DNA of 64,000 nucleotides from Croceitalea dokdonensis DOKDO 023 (GCF_001306415.1 NZ_LDJX01000009.1:38536-102535), one strand, 5' to 3'. Positions 43,987-54,686 are shown, numbered from the stretch's first letter. Notes: generated by a model not told the origin, from the letters alone. Numbers and translations: made by a program.

Positions 43987-45219
43987 ATGGAAAGTACGCC
44001 ATTGTTCTGGACGGTCATTGGTATCCTTACCGCCCAATTTCTGCTAGACACCTTATTGGATTATCTGAATTTTAAACGGTTTAACACTCATGTTCCGCCG
44101 GAAGTAAGGGATGTATATGATGCCGACAACCATCAAAAATCCTTGGCCTACAAAAAAGCAAATCACACTTTTGGCATCTACAATGAAAGCTGTTCCTTTC
44201 TGTTGACCCTACTTTTTCTTTGTTTTGGGGGATTTGATTGGCTAGACGGATGGCTAAGAACCTTTTTGGAGAACCCCATTGGCTTGGCATTGGCTTTCTT
44301 TGGTATTTTGATGCTGGGAAGCAGCGTTCTCTCATTGCCCTTTAGCTACTACCGTACTTTTGTGATCGAAGAGAAATTTGGCTTTAATAAAACCACTCTA
44401 AAAACCTTTGTTCTTGACCTGTTGAAAGGTTGGCTGCTTACTGCCGTTTTAGGCGGTGGTATTTTAGCGCTTGTCATTTGGTTGGTACAACAGTTGGGGC
44501 CCAACTTTTGGTGGTATGCCTGGGCCCTTTTTTCTGTACTCATGATTTGTATCAATTTCTGCTACACCAAACTCATCGTGCCCTTGTTCAACACACTTAG
44601 TCCGTTAGAGGAAGGCAAACTAAAAAAAGCCATTGAAACCTATGCAGAACGGGTAGGTTTTGAACTTAAACACATTTTCGTGATAGATGGTTCCAAGAGG
44701 TCTACCAAGGCCAATGCTTATTTCTCCGGTTTTGGTAAGCAAAAACAAGTGACACTTTACGACACCCTAATCCACGATTTGGAAGAACAGGAAATTGTGG
44801 CCGTATTGGCCCATGAAGTTGGCCATTACAAGCGGAGGCATATCATTTTTAACATGGTAACCTCCATGGTATTGACCGGGGGCACCCTGTTCCTGTTCTC
44901 CGTTTTTGTAAACCATCCAGAGCTTTCGCATGCCATCGGGGTTTCCAAACCAAGCCTCCATGCATCCTTGGTAGGCTTTGCTTTATTGTATTGCCCCATA
45001 TCTACCCTCACGGGGTTGGTGATGAACTATGTTTCAAGACAATTTGAGTTTCAAGCAGATGACTATGCCAAGCAAACCTTTGCCGCGGCACCTTTGATCA
45101 GTTCCTTAAAAAAACTGTCCCAACATAGCCTAAGCAACCTTAGCCCCCATCCAGCCTATGTTTTTTTCCACTACTCCCATCCTCCTTTGGTTGACCGAAT
45201 AAGAAATCTTATGGTCTGA
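43987..45219 (+). CDS. M48 family CAAX-type (Ste24-like) membrane protease
   Basis: A 410-residue Ste24-like protease with seven or eight hydrophobic segments. The zinc motif is HEVGH in VLAHEVGHYKRRH, and the third ligand lies in FEFQADDYAK (Glu in FEFQ). It likely degrades damaged membrane proteins. The start MESTPLFWTVIG at 43987 is preferred to the longer frame starting inside the TrmH gene. It may be cotranscribed with the TrmH gene. Confidence 0.92.
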   Translation: MESTPLFWTVIGILTAQFLLDTLLDYLNFKRFNTHVPPEVRDVYDADNHQKSLAYKKANHTFGIYNESCSFLLTLLFLCFGGFDWLDGWLRTFLENPIGLALAFFGILMLGSSVLSLPFSYYRTFVIEEKFGFNKTTLKTFVLDLLKGWLLTAVLGGGILALVIWLVQQLGPNFWWYAWALFSVLMICINFCYTKLIVPLFNTLSPLEEGKLKKAIETYAERVGFELKHIFVIDGSKRSTKANAYFSGFGKQKQVTLYDTLIHDLEEQEIVAVLAHEVGHYKRRHIIFNMVTSMVLTGGTLFLFSVFVNHPELSHAIGVSKPSLHASLVGFALLYCPISTLTGLVMNYVSRQFEFQADDYAKQTFAAAPLISSLKKLSQHSLSNLSPHPAYVFFHYSHPPLVDRIRNLMV

Positions 45220-45225
45220 TTTTTG

Positions 45226-45256
45226 TTGCCCAGCTGTAAAGATTAGTTTATTTTTA
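45226..45256 (+). promoter_or_regulatory. Candidate promoter of the RelA/SpoT gene
   Basis: TTG (45226-45228), 20 nt, TATTTTTA (45249-45256): seven of eight consensus positions in the -7 box. It ends 8 nt before the ATG, so the transcript would be almost leaderless. Confidence 0.4.
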
Positions 45257-45264
45257 ATATTGCT

Positions 45265-47469
45265 ATGACGGAAACGGCCATTGAAGAAGAGAACAAACAA
45301 ATTGCCAAGCAATACAAGGAATTGCTGCGTATTAGCTATCAGACCCTTACCGATGAGGACAAGAAGCTCATACGCACCGCATTTGATGTTGCCGTGGATG
45401 CCCATAAGGAACAACGAAGAAAATCTGGCGAGGCCTACATCTTCCATCCTATTGCAGTAGCAAAAATTGTGGCCTCGGAGATAGGGCTGGATGCCGTATC
45501 CATAGCCTCTGCCCTACTGCACGATGTGGTAGAAGATACCCCCTATACCCTTTCTGATATTGAACGGATGTTCGGTGAAACCGTGGCAAGAATCGTTGAC
45601 GGCCTCACCAAGATCGCGCACCTCAAAAAGGACAAAAACATTAGTCAGCAAGCGGAAAACTTCCGTAAAATGTTATTGACCTTAAATGATGATGTACGGG
45701 TGATCATCATCAAAATTGCAGATAGGTACCATAACATGCTCACTATGGATGCCATGCCAGAGCACAAACAAGTCAAAATTGCCTCGGAAACCTTGTACAT
45801 CTATGCACCCTTGGCGCATCGCATTGGCCTGTACAACATTAAGACGCAGCTAGAAGACCTGAGTTTAAAATATACGGAACCGGAAGTTTACAATGATATC
45901 AGAAGTAAAATTGCGGACACGGAAGAAGAACAAAAAGAATACATAGACGCCTTCACCAAGGTGATTCGTGAATCTTTGGATGAGGAGGGTTTAAACTATT
46001 CCATCAAAGGCCGTATGAAATCCATTTTCTCCATCAGAAGGAAGATGGTGAAACAAAACGTTGCCTTTGATGAAATCTATGACAAGTTTGCCATCCGGAT
46101 CATTTATAAGGCAGATAGGAAGAATGAAAAATTTCTCGCCTGGAAAATCTATTCCATCGTAACAGACCATTTTACACCCAACCCAGTTAGGCTCAGGGAT
46201 TGGATCACCTCGCCTAAATCTACCGGATACGAGGCGCTGCACATTACCGTCATGGGGCCAGAGGGCAAATGGGTAGAAGTACAGATTCGTAGTGAACGGA
46301 TGCACGAAATTGCAGAAAAAGGCTATGCTGCACATTTTAAGTACAAGCACGGAGATCAAAAGGAACAAGGAATTGAAATTTGGCTCAACCGTTTACAGGA
46401 AGCTTTGGAGAACGCAACGGTGAATGCGGTGGATTTTGTGGAAGAGTTTAAACTGAACCTTTACGCCAAAGAAATTTTTGTGTTTACCCCCCAGGGTGAA
46501 CTCAAATCCCTGCCCAAAGGGGCCACTCCGCTGGATTTTGCCTTTCACATACACACAGAGATCGGGATGAAAACCAGGGGCGCCAAAGTCAATGGCAAAC
46601 TGGTGCCGCTGAACACCACCTTGCACAGTGGAGACCAGGTAGAAATCATGACCTCGGAAAGTGCCAAACCCAACCAGAATTGGTTAGACTATGCCAATAC
46701 GGCAAGGGCACGCGCAAAAATAAAATCGTCCTTACGTGAAGAAAAAAGGGAAGTTGCAGATGAGGGCAAAGAGATTTTAAGGCGCAAGTTAAAATCGCAG
46801 AAAATAAACCTAAACGAAGATGTGGTCAATAAAATGGTCACTTACTTTAAACTAAAGACCAGTTTAGATCTGTTTTTTAGGGTAGGCAACGGGATTATTG
46901 ACAACCAGAAGATAAAAGACTTTGCTGCCAACTATAACAATGCGTTTTTAAATTTCTTTAAAAATAAAATACGCCGCACGCCAACCCTGGAGGATATCAA
47001 TAAAGATGAAATCACCACCAATTTTGACATGCTAGTCTTTGGCAGTGAGGAAGAAAAACTAAATTATAAACTGTCCCAATGCTGCAACCCTATTCCCGGG
47101 GACCCCGTATTTGGTTTTGTGAGCGTCAACGAAGGTATCAAGGTACACAACAAAAATTGTCCCAATGCCCTTTCCCTGCAGTCCAACTACGCCTACCGCA
47201 TCATGTCTGCCAGGTGGATAGACTCCAGCCAAGAAGAGTTTTCCACAGAGATACAGCTAACGGGTATTGATAATCTGGGTTTGATCAACGAGATTACCGG
47301 AGTCATTTCTGACCATATGCATGTGAACATGCGCAACCTTAACTTTAGCACGGATGGCGGAACTTTTAAGGGAAAAATCACCGTTGTGGTGAAAAATAAT
47401 AATATCCTTAAAAAATTGATGGAACATTTAAGGCAAATTGGGGGGATAGAGAAGGTCGCCAGAATTTAA
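45265..47469 (+). CDS. RelA/SpoT-type (p)ppGpp synthetase/hydrolase
   Basis: A 734-residue bifunctional RSH enzyme of the stringent response. The N-terminal HD hydrolase domain has His61 (FHPI), His86-Asp87 and Glu90-Asp91 (LLHDVVEDT); all manganese ligands are kept, so hydrolysis is expected. The synthetase domain (about 240-345) has [31 protein letters not shown] and VEVQIRS. A TGS domain (about 405-465, [19 protein letters not shown]), a helical part, a CC-type zinc finger (QCCNPIPGD) and an ACT domain follow. It leads a tight group with the Fur-like gene and purA. Confidence 0.95.
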   Translation: MTETAIEEENKQIAKQYKELLRISYQTLTDEDKKLIRTAFDVAVDAHKEQRRKSGEAYIFHPIAVAKIVASEIGLDAVSIASALLHDVVEDTPYTLSDIERMFGETVARIVDGLTKIAHLKKDKNISQQAENFRKMLLTLNDDVRVIIIKIADRYHNMLTMDAMPEHKQVKIASETLYIYAPLAHRIGLYNIKTQLEDLSLKYTEPEVYNDIRSKIADTEEEQKEYIDAFTKVIRESLDEEGLNYSIKGRMKSIFSIRRKMVKQNVAFDEIYDKFAIRIIYKADRKNEKFLAWKIYSIVTDHFTPNPVRLRDWITSPKSTGYEALHITVMGPEGKWVEVQIRSERMHEIAEKGYAAHFKYKHGDQKEQGIEIWLNRLQEALENATVNAVDFVEEFKLNLYAKEIFVFTPQGELKSLPKGATPLDFAFHIHTEIGMKTRGAKVNGKLVPLNTTLHSGDQVEIMTSESAKPNQNWLDYANTARARAKIKSSLREEKREVADEGKEILRRKLKSQKINLNEDVVNKMVTYFKLKTSLDLFFRVGNGIIDNQKIKDFAANYNNAFLNFFKNKIRRTPTLEDINKDEITTNFDMLVFGSEEEKLNYKLSQCCNPIPGDPVFGFVSVNEGIKVHNKNCPNALSLQSNYAYRIMSARWIDSSQEEFSTEIQLTGIDNLGLINEITGVISDHMHVNMRNLNFSTDGGTFKGKITVVVKNNNILKKLMEHLRQIGGIEKVARI

Positions 47470-47504
47470 TTTTTAGTGTACCTTTGTCCGATAGGGAGAG
47501 TACT

Positions 47505-47981
47505 ATGAGCAACCTAAAAAATCAAGAAATTGTAAAAAATGTTTTTACGACATTTTTAGAGGAAAACGGCCACCGCAAGACACCAGAGCGCTATGCCATC
47601 TTGCAAGAAATCTACGAGAGTGACGATCACTTTGATGTAGAATCGCTCTACATTAAAATGAAGACCAAAAACTATAGGGTAAGCCGGGCCACCTTGTACA
47701 ATACCATAGAATTGCTCTTGGATTGTAAATTGGTGCGCAAGCATCAATTTGGCAAAAACCAGGCGCAGTATGAGAAATCTTATTTTGACCGCCAGCATGA
47801 CCATGTGATCCTTACCGATACCGGTGAAGTGGTTGAATTCTGTGACCCCCGCATACAATCCATAAAAAAGACCATTGAAGAGGTTTTTGACATCAAGATC
47901 AACAACCATTCCCTTTACTTCTACGGAACCAGAAACCTGCCTACCGAACGGCATGACAAAGAACAAAACCTAACCGAATAA
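47505..47981 (+). CDS. Fur family transcriptional regulator
   Basis: A 158-residue Fur-type regulator. The winged helix is at about 12-85 ([27 protein letters not shown]) and the metal and dimer domain at 90-145. The HDH pair (98-100) and Glu111 (EFCD) are kept, but the CxxC that binds structural zinc in E. coli Fur is missing (TDTG at 104-107). It may therefore respond to a metal in another way or belong to the PerR/Zur branch. Chosen start ATG 47505; TTG 47484 would add seven residues. It lies 35 bp after the RSH gene and 11 bp before purA. Confidence 0.88.
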   Translation: MSNLKNQEIVKNVFTTFLEENGHRKTPERYAILQEIYESDDHFDVESLYIKMKTKNYRVSRATLYNTIELLLDCKLVRKHQFGKNQAQYEKSYFDRQHDHVILTDTGEVVEFCDPRIQSIKKTIEEVFDIKINNHSLYFYGTRNLPTERHDKEQNLTE

Positions 47982-47992
47982 CCACAATTTTC

Positions 47993-49261
47993 ATGGTAGA
48001 TTTATTGCTCGGACTCCAATGGGGAGACGAAGGAAAAGGAAAAATTGTTGACGTACTTACCAAAAACTATGATATCATCGCCCGTTTTCAAGGCGGACCA
48101 AACGCCGGACACACCTTGGAGTTCGATGGCATCAAACACGTACTGCACACCATTCCCTCCGGTATTTTTCATAAAAATGCTTTAAACATCGTGGGCAATG
48201 GGGTGGTGATTGACCCGGTCATATTTAAAAAGGAATTGGACAACCTCAAAAAATTTGATCTAGACCTAGCCTCAAAACTTTATATTTCCAGAAAGGCACA
48301 TTTAATCTTACCAACGCATCGTTTGTTGGATGCAGCCTCCGAGGCCTCCAAAGGAAAGGCTAAAATTGGTTCTACCTTAAAGGGTATTGGCCCAACTTAT
48401 ATGGATAAAACAGGTAGAAACGGAATGCGGGTGGGCGATTTGGAGTTTGACAATTGGAAGGAAAAATATAGAAGCCTGGCAGACAAACATGAAGCCATGA
48501 TCGGCTTTTATAACGTAGACATCCAATACCACCTAAAAGAACTCGAAGTAGAATTCTTGGAAGGGGTTGAAGCCTTAAAAAAACTTCCCTTTATTGATAG
48601 TGAGGAATACATCTTTAAAGCGATGTCAGCAGGAAAAAAAATCTTGGCAGAAGGGGCTCAAGGGTCCTTATTGGATATTGACTTTGGCACTTATCCCTTT
48701 GTGACATCCTCCAATACCACGGCGGCAGGTGCTTGCACCGGTTTGGGTGTTGCCCCTAACCAAATAGGTAGGGTGCTCGGAATTTTTAAAGCATATACCA
48801 CCCGGGTGGGCAGCGGACCCTTTCCCACGGAATTGTTTGATGGGGATGGCGAGACTATGGGCCGGGTTGGCAATGAATTTGGTGCCACCACGGGTAGGCC
48901 AAGGCGTTGTGGTTGGTTAGACCTGGTTGCGCTCAAATACGCAGTACAGATAAATGGGGTCACAGAGTTGATGATGATGAAGGGTGATGTGCTTAGTGGT
49001 TTTAAAACCCTTAAAGTCTGTACAGGTTATATGTACAAAGGACAGACCGTTACCCATTTGCCCTACAATATAGAAGCAGAGAACGTACGCCCTATTTACC
49101 AAGAAATGAAGGGCTGGGACAAAGATTTGACCAAAATGACCTCCGAAAAGGAATTCCCACAGGCGCTGAATGACTACATTAACTTTTTGGAAAATGAACT
49201 GAACGTGCCCATTAAAATTGTTTCCGTTGGGCCAGATAGGACACAGACCATTCATAGGTAG
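47993..49261 (+). CDS. purA: Adenylosuccinate synthetase
   Basis: A 422-residue enzyme of AMP synthesis that joins IMP and aspartate with GTP. It shows the N-terminal P-loop GDEGKGKIVD, the FQGGPNAGHT segment with the catalytic His, GSTLKGIGP, and the GTP-binding VSVGPDRTQT at the C-terminus. It is full length. It follows the Fur-like gene by 11 bp, so expression may be linked to the ppGpp gene upstream; ppGpp inhibits PurA in many bacteria, which gives the arrangement functional sense. Confidence 0.97.
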   Translation: MVDLLLGLQWGDEGKGKIVDVLTKNYDIIARFQGGPNAGHTLEFDGIKHVLHTIPSGIFHKNALNIVGNGVVIDPVIFKKELDNLKKFDLDLASKLYISRKAHLILPTHRLLDAASEASKGKAKIGSTLKGIGPTYMDKTGRNGMRVGDLEFDNWKEKYRSLADKHEAMIGFYNVDIQYHLKELEVEFLEGVEALKKLPFIDSEEYIFKAMSAGKKILAEGAQGSLLDIDFGTYPFVTSSNTTAAGACTGLGVAPNQIGRVLGIFKAYTTRVGSGPFPTELFDGDGETMGRVGNEFGATTGRPRRCGWLDLVALKYAVQINGVTELMMMKGDVLSGFKTLKVCTGYMYKGQTVTHLPYNIEAENVRPIYQEMKGWDKDLTKMTSEKEFPQALNDYINFLENELNVPIKIVSVGPDRTQTIHR

Positions 49262-49292
49262 GCATCTTAAGTATTAAAGGTTTATTAACCCT

Positions 49293-49324
49293 TTGCGCAG
49301 CAGCGTGGGATTCTTTTACCTTTG
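49293..49324 (+). promoter_or_regulatory. Promoter of the OstA-like gene
   Basis: TTG (49293-49295), 21 nt, TACCTTTG (49317-49324): an exact flavobacterial promoter that ends 16 nt before the TTG start codon at 49341, so the leader would be about 10 nt. Confidence 0.7.
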
Positions 49325-49340
49325 ATTAAAATAGTTTGAT

Positions 49341-51035
49341 TTGAATCGTATTACGATTATTTTCCTTTTGGTGTCGTGTTTTGTGCTAAAGGCACAAAAA
49401 GCAGATAGCACCCAATCCAGACAAATCAATATTGTCTATGGTGCCAATTTTACCAAAAACGAGGAAAAATTCCCAGGTGCGTCCATTTTTAGTAAAGATG
49501 ATGAGCGCCAAGTGCAGTTTGAACACCAAGGCGCAGACCTTTGGTGTGACATTGCCGTGTTCTATTCTGCCGAAAACAAACTAAAAGCCATTGGCAACGT
49601 ACGCTTGCAACAGGGAGACACCATTGAAATGAACAGTGGTAAGCTAGACTATGACGGTAATACCAAAATGGCCCGTGCGTGGGAGAACGTAGACCTGACC
49701 GATAGCCAAATGGTACTTACTACCGATACGCTCTATTTTAATCGTGAAAAACAGGAATCCTTCTATAATAGTGGAGGCAAAGTGGTAGATTCTGCCAATA
49801 CCCTTACCAGTAAAATAGGCACGTACTTTATGGAGCTCAAAAAAGTGCAGTTTAGGGATAGCGTACATATAGACAATCCGGAGTACATCATTGATTCCGA
49901 ACAATTGGATTATTACCGGGTTTCCAAAAATGCCTACATGTACGGGCCATCCACCATTGTTGGGGAAACCTATAAAATCTACTGTGAACGTGGTTTTTAT
50001 GATACCAAAATAGAGCAGGGCTATGGGGTAAAGAACACACGGATAGATTATAACAATCGTATCATTGAGGGAGATAGCGTATATTTTGACAAGGCAACTT
50101 CCTTTGCTTCCGCCACCAATAATATCGTGGTCACGGATACGGTGAACAAAGGCATTATCCGCGCGCATTATGCAGAGATTTTTAAAGAACGGGACTCCGT
50201 CTTTGCCACCAAGCGCGCTGTGGCGGTTAATTTGGTTCAACAAGACTCCCTTTACATACATGGAGATACCTTAATGGTTACCGGAAAACCGGAACAACGT
50301 ATTTTAAGGGCATTTAGAAATGCTAAGTTTTTTAAAAAGGATTTGAGCGGTAAATGTGATTCCATTCATTCTTCCCAGCAAACCGGGGTCACCCAATTAA
50401 TTACCAATCCAATTTTATGGAACGTGGATAATCAAATGACCGGGGATAGCATTCATCTCATATCCAACTTGGAAACGGAAAAATTGGATTCTCTTAAGGT
50501 TTTGGAAAATGCCTTCATCATCTCCTTGGATTCTATCGGAAAAGTTGGCTACAACCAGGCCAAAGGAGTTAACCTCTATGGAAAGTTTATTGAAAACGAG
50601 TTAAAAATCATCGATTTGGTGCGTAATACCGAAGTCATCTATTACATGTACAACGATGATGGGCAGCTTATTGGTATCGATAAGACCATTTGTAGTAAAA
50701 TCCGACTGGAAATGGCCGATAATGACATTGAGGACATCACTTTTTTCGTTAACCCAGATGGCACTATTTTTCCTGACAAGGATTTGCCCATAGAGGGAAG
50801 GAAGCTAAAGGGATTTATCTGGCGCGGGGACGAACGCATCTACTCCAAAGAAGAAATTTTTGATGAAGATGACAATAACATCCAATTAGTAAAAATAAGG
50901 GGAATTGACAATCCCGTGGATATTGACCAAGAAGAAAGCGAACGCAGTGGAACACCCTTGCCCGAAAAACCAACTGCCAACAAAAAACCGGTAACCACCA
51001 AGCCCAAAAAACCAACGGTACCAAAGCCTAAGTAA
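49341..51035 (+). CDS. OstA-like protein (LPS transport related)
   Basis: A 564-residue exported protein with a signal peptide (about 1-18, VSCFVLKAQ). Residues 50-330 form repeated OstA-like beta strands of the LptA/LptD N-domain kind (AIGNVRLQQGDTIEMNSG, then TTDTLYFN), which suggests a jellyroll bridge that carries lipopolysaccharide across the periplasm. The C-terminus is a Pro/Lys-rich tail (TKPKKPTVPKPK). The start is TTG, supported by the upstream promoter and by the signal peptide beginning there; no ATG is near. Confidence 0.82.
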   Translation: MNRITIIFLLVSCFVLKAQKADSTQSRQINIVYGANFTKNEEKFPGASIFSKDDERQVQFEHQGADLWCDIAVFYSAENKLKAIGNVRLQQGDTIEMNSGKLDYDGNTKMARAWENVDLTDSQMVLTTDTLYFNREKQESFYNSGGKVVDSANTLTSKIGTYFMELKKVQFRDSVHIDNPEYIIDSEQLDYYRVSKNAYMYGPSTIVGETYKIYCERGFYDTKIEQGYGVKNTRIDYNNRIIEGDSVYFDKATSFASATNNIVVTDTVNKGIIRAHYAEIFKERDSVFATKRAVAVNLVQQDSLYIHGDTLMVTGKPEQRILRAFRNAKFFKKDLSGKCDSIHSSQQTGVTQLITNPILWNVDNQMTGDSIHLISNLETEKLDSLKVLENAFIISLDSIGKVGYNQAKGVNLYGKFIENELKIIDLVRNTEVIYYMYNDDGQLIGIDKTICSKIRLEMADNDIEDITFFVNPDGTIFPDKDLPIEGRKLKGFIWRGDERIYSKEEIFDEDDNNIQLVKIRGIDNPVDIDQEESERSGTPLPEKPTANKKPVTTKPKKPTVPKPK

Positions 51036-51062
51036 ACCTTTAGCTTTGTACGGTATAGTGAT

Positions 51063-52256
51063 ATGAAAAAAGATTTTTTCAAATATCAGGCACAAACCAC
51101 GCCCCATCCCCTGGCATTAGAAATATCCCATGCATCAGGGAGTTACATTTATGATAGCAAGGGTAATGCCCATTTAGATTTTGTCGCTGGGGTATCTGCT
51201 TGTAGTTTGGGCCATTGCCACCCCAAAGTGACGGAAGCCATCAAACAACAGACAGAAAAGTACATGCATGTTATGGTTTACGGAGAATATGTACAGCAAC
51301 CTGCCGTAACATACACCAAATTATTGGCCTCCCTCCTTCCCAAAAATCTGGAAACCACCTATTTGGTCAACTCTGGAACGGAGGCAATGGAAGGTGCCTT
51401 AAAGCTTGCAAGAAGGGCAACCGGCCGTTCAGGGATTGTAGCGGCAAAAAGCGCTTATCACGGCAACACCATGGGCAGTTTAAGTTTAATGGACTATGAG
51501 GAGCGTAAAGGTGTTTTTCGCCCCCTGATTCCCGATATCTCCTTTATTACATTTAACAGCCTTGCAGATATTGAAAAAATCACGGCCAAAACCGCAGCAG
51601 TAGTATTGGAAACCATTCAGGGCGGCGCTGGGTTTATTGTACCAAATTACTGCTTTCTACAACAAATAAAGCGGCGTTGTGAGGCCGTTGGCGCGCTATT
51701 GGTTTTGGATGAGATACAACCTGGGTTTGGGCGCACCGGAAAACTATTTGCTTTTGAGCATTACAACGTTTCTCCAGATATTTTAGTCATTGGAAAGGGC
51801 ATGGCGTCAGGGCTTCCGGTAGGGGCATTTGTAGCATCCCAGCACCTTATGGATACCTTAAGCGAGAAACCAAAATTAGGGCATATTACTACCTTTGGTG
51901 GAAATCCCGTAATTGCAGCGGCATGCTTGGCAACCCTCAAAGAACTTACCGGTAGCGGCCTTATTGCGCAAACATTGGACAAGGAAAAACACTTCAGAAA
52001 GCTCTTGGTCCACCCGTTAATCCAAGAAATACGCGGCAAAGGATTGATGCTGGCACTTATATTTAAAGAAGCTAAAACGGCCAATTACCTTGTACTTGAA
52101 GCTGCAAAACATCAGTTGATCTTGTTTTGGCTGCTCTTTGAGCCTAGAGCCGTCAGGATATCTCCCCCACTTACCATAACCCAAGAACAGATAACAAAGG
52201 GGTGTGAACAGATTCTTAACATACTAGAGCACTACCAAGCCACCAATGTTAACTAA
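51063..52256 (+). CDS. Class III aminotransferase (acetylornithine aminotransferase-like)
   Basis: A 397-residue PLP enzyme of the class III (ArgD, GABA and ornithine) group. The PLP lysine is Lys245 in IGKGMASG, the ring-nitrogen Asp is Asp216 in VLDEIQPGFGRTG, and NSGTEAMEGALKLAR is the phosphate-binding region. The exact substrate cannot be fixed: acetylornithine or another omega-amino acid are both possible, and no arginine-pathway neighbours are present. A -7-like TAGCTTTG lies near 51040, without a clear -33. Confidence 0.85.
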   Translation: MKKDFFKYQAQTTPHPLALEISHASGSYIYDSKGNAHLDFVAGVSACSLGHCHPKVTEAIKQQTEKYMHVMVYGEYVQQPAVTYTKLLASLLPKNLETTYLVNSGTEAMEGALKLARRATGRSGIVAAKSAYHGNTMGSLSLMDYEERKGVFRPLIPDISFITFNSLADIEKITAKTAAVVLETIQGGAGFIVPNYCFLQQIKRRCEAVGALLVLDEIQPGFGRTGKLFAFEHYNVSPDILVIGKGMASGLPVGAFVASQHLMDTLSEKPKLGHITTFGGNPVIAAACLATLKELTGSGLIAQTLDKEKHFRKLLVHPLIQEIRGKGLMLALIFKEAKTANYLVLEAAKHQLILFWLLFEPRAVRISPPLTITQEQITKGCEQILNILEHYQATNVN

Positions 52257-52340
52257 ATTGTTGATAATAACCTGTGCTAAAACCCTGTGCTCCGCAAAGA
52301 ATACCCCTATTTTTAGACTAATCGAAAGGGCGAGCTATTT

Positions 52341-53741
52341 ATGGGTTTGGAACCAAACGAAAATAAAGACCATTACATTACCAAGTTTGAGTCGATGCTC
52401 AAAACAGACGATGTCTACTTTTTTGACGCAGAGGACTTTGAGGGCATTATACATTACTATTTAAACATAGGTAAAGTGGCCTTAGGGAAAAAAGCCATTA
52501 AAATTGGACTACAGCAACACCCAAACGCCATTGAACTGAAACTGTTACAGGTAGAAGTGTTGGTCTTTGAGGACCAATTTGAAGCAGCGGAACGCCTCCT
52601 GAACAAGCTGGAAACCCTTGATCCCAACAACGAAGAAATTTTTATACAAAGGGCCAATATCCTATCCAAAAAGGATGACCACCAAGGTGCGGTCAACATG
52701 TTGTACCAAGCGTTGCAAGTGGCTGATGATTGTTTGGATATTTATTCCCTTTTGGGAATGGAATATTTGTTCATGGATGATTTTGAAAAAGCAAAATTAA
52801 ATTTCACCAAATGTTTGCTACATGACGAAACAGATTATTCCGCGCTTTATAACGTTATCTATTGCTATGAATTTTTGGAAGACTTTGACGGTGCCATCGT
52901 ATTTCTAAACGACTATCTAGAGCGCAATCCGTATTGTGAGGTGGCTTGGCACCAATTGGGTAAAATGTACCTCAACAAAGAACTTCTTAAAGAAGCACTT
53001 ACGGCGTTTGACTTTGCCATTATTTCTGAGGACACCTTTTTAGGAGCCTATTTTGAAAAAGGCAGGGTGCTGGAAAAATTGGGCAATTACAATGAGGCCA
53101 TTGAGAGTTACCAAACCACCTTAACCCTGGATGACCCTACGTCCCACGCCTATTTAAGGATTGGCAAATGCCATGAAAAGTTGGGCAATGATGATTTGGC
53201 AAAGTACTATTACTACCATACCGTACATGAAGATCCCTTACTGGATAAAGGGTGGTTGGCCATAACGGAGTTTTACACCAAGAAAAAGAAATACCAGAAG
53301 GCAAAAAAGTACATTAATAAGGCCATAAACATTGATAGTGAAAATGCCTTATACTGGAAGAAAAGTGCCATTATTTACCTGGCCCTGAACGATTTGAACG
53401 AAGCGGATTTTGCCTTTAAGCAGGCGGTAGAACTGGGAAATTATGAGTTAGACACCTGGCTGGAATGGGCCTGGGTGCTCCAAGCGCTAAAGGACCTTGA
53501 TTCTGCGGAAAAAGTATTACAACAGGGCATGGAATTTTATCCGGAAAGTCCAGAAATTCATTACCACTTGTCTGGTCTCTATTTAAAAACACAACGTCCC
53601 AGCTTGGCCAAGGAAAATTTACTCACCGCTTTGCAATTAAATCCGCAAAAAGCAGTTTTCTTTAAGGAGAAATTTCCCGAATTTACGCATGTAAAGTGGA
53701 TATCGGAAATGGTATCCAAAAATAGGAAAGCGTCCAACTAA
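52341..53741 (+). CDS. Tetratricopeptide repeat protein
   Basis: A 466-residue soluble protein of about ten or more TPR units (34 residues each), for example SALYNVIYCYEFLEDFDGAI and YFEKGRVLEKLGNYNEAI. There is no signal peptide and no other domain. Such proteins act as scaffolds for protein-protein contact. It precedes the DUF368 genes by 18 bp, so it may work with them or may merely be cotranscribed. Confidence 0.9.
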   Translation: MGLEPNENKDHYITKFESMLKTDDVYFFDAEDFEGIIHYYLNIGKVALGKKAIKIGLQQHPNAIELKLLQVEVLVFEDQFEAAERLLNKLETLDPNNEEIFIQRANILSKKDDHQGAVNMLYQALQVADDCLDIYSLLGMEYLFMDDFEKAKLNFTKCLLHDETDYSALYNVIYCYEFLEDFDGAIVFLNDYLERNPYCEVAWHQLGKMYLNKELLKEALTAFDFAIISEDTFLGAYFEKGRVLEKLGNYNEAIESYQTTLTLDDPTSHAYLRIGKCHEKLGNDDLAKYYYYHTVHEDPLLDKGWLAITEFYTKKKKYQKAKKYINKAINIDSENALYWKKSAIIYLALNDLNEADFAFKQAVELGNYELDTWLEWAWVLQALKDLDSAEKVLQQGMEFYPESPEIHYHLSGLYLKTQRPSLAKENLLTALQLNPQKAVFFKEKFPEFTHVKWISEMVSKNRKASN

Positions 53742-53759
53742 AATCAAATTACACTAATT

Positions 53760-54686
53760 ATGACCCGCAAAGGAGTTGATTATGCAATCATTACCCTAAA
53801 AGGAATGGCTATGGGCGCCGCGGATGTGGTGCCGGGAGTTTCTGGCGGAACAATTGCCTTTATTTCCGGTATTTATGAAGAACTTATTTCTTCCATCAAC
53901 ACCATAAACCTAGGGTTATGGAAGACATTACGGAAAGCTGGGTTTAAACCGTTCTGGAAACAACTCAACGGAAATTTCTTAGTGGCCCTCTTTGCCGGAA
54001 TTTTCATTAGCGTACTCTCGTTGGCCAAATTTTTAAGTTGGTTGCTGGAAAATGAACCTATTTTATTGTGGTCTTTTTTCTTTGGCTTGGTACTGGCCAG
54101 TATTTTTCTAGTGGGGAAGGAAATTAAGAAATGGAACTTGGTCAGTATCGCTGTTCTTATCTTAGGAGCAGGTATTGCCTACTTCATCACCACATTGCCT
54201 CCTAGCGAAAACGTGGATAGTTTGCCGTATTTGTTCCTCTCTGGCGCGTTGGCCGTTTGTGCCATGATTTTACCAGGAATTTCCGGGGCCTTTATTCTGG
54301 TGTTGTTAGGTTCTTATAAAACCATTTTGGACGGGGTGCATGAACGTGACATCCAACTAGTGGCCGTTGTGGCCTTTGGGGCAGTTTTTGGACTTTTGAG
54401 TTTTGCCAGACTTTTAAAATGGATGTTCAAGAATTATAAGAATACCACCTTGGCTTTACTCACAGGCTTTATTTTGGGATCCCTCAATAAAATTTGGCCT
54501 TGGAAAAAAGTGTTGGAAAGTAAAATATTTGGGGACAAGACCATTACTATAGACGCCCAAAATATACTTCCGCACCAATTTGAGGGCAACCCACAACTTC
54601 TACCTGCAATCTTACTAGCCATACTGGGATTTTCGCTTATTTTTATGCTTGAACGTATAGCGTCAAAAAATAAGAGAAACTATTAA
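53760..54686 (+). CDS. DUF368 polyprenyl-phosphate transporter (PopT-like), copy 1
   Basis: A 308-residue membrane protein of the DUF368 family. Members (PopT) were shown to return undecaprenyl phosphate across the inner membrane, a step in recycling the carrier lipid for peptidoglycan and surface sugars. The repeated motifs VVPGVSGGTIAF (about 24-35) and ILPGISGAFILV (about 179-190) give an internal two-fold pattern, and about nine hydrophobic segments are present. A second copy follows 110 bp later on the same strand. Confidence 0.88.
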   Translation: MTRKGVDYAIITLKGMAMGAADVVPGVSGGTIAFISGIYEELISSINTINLGLWKTLRKAGFKPFWKQLNGNFLVALFAGIFISVLSLAKFLSWLLENEPILLWSFFFGLVLASIFLVGKEIKKWNLVSIAVLILGAGIAYFITTLPPSENVDSLPYLFLSGALAVCAMILPGISGAFILVLLGSYKTILDGVHERDIQLVAVVAFGAVFGLLSFARLLKWMFKNYKNTTLALLTGFILGSLNKIWPWKKVLESKIFGDKTITIDAQNILPHQFEGNPQLLPAILLAILGFSLIFMLERIASKNKRNY

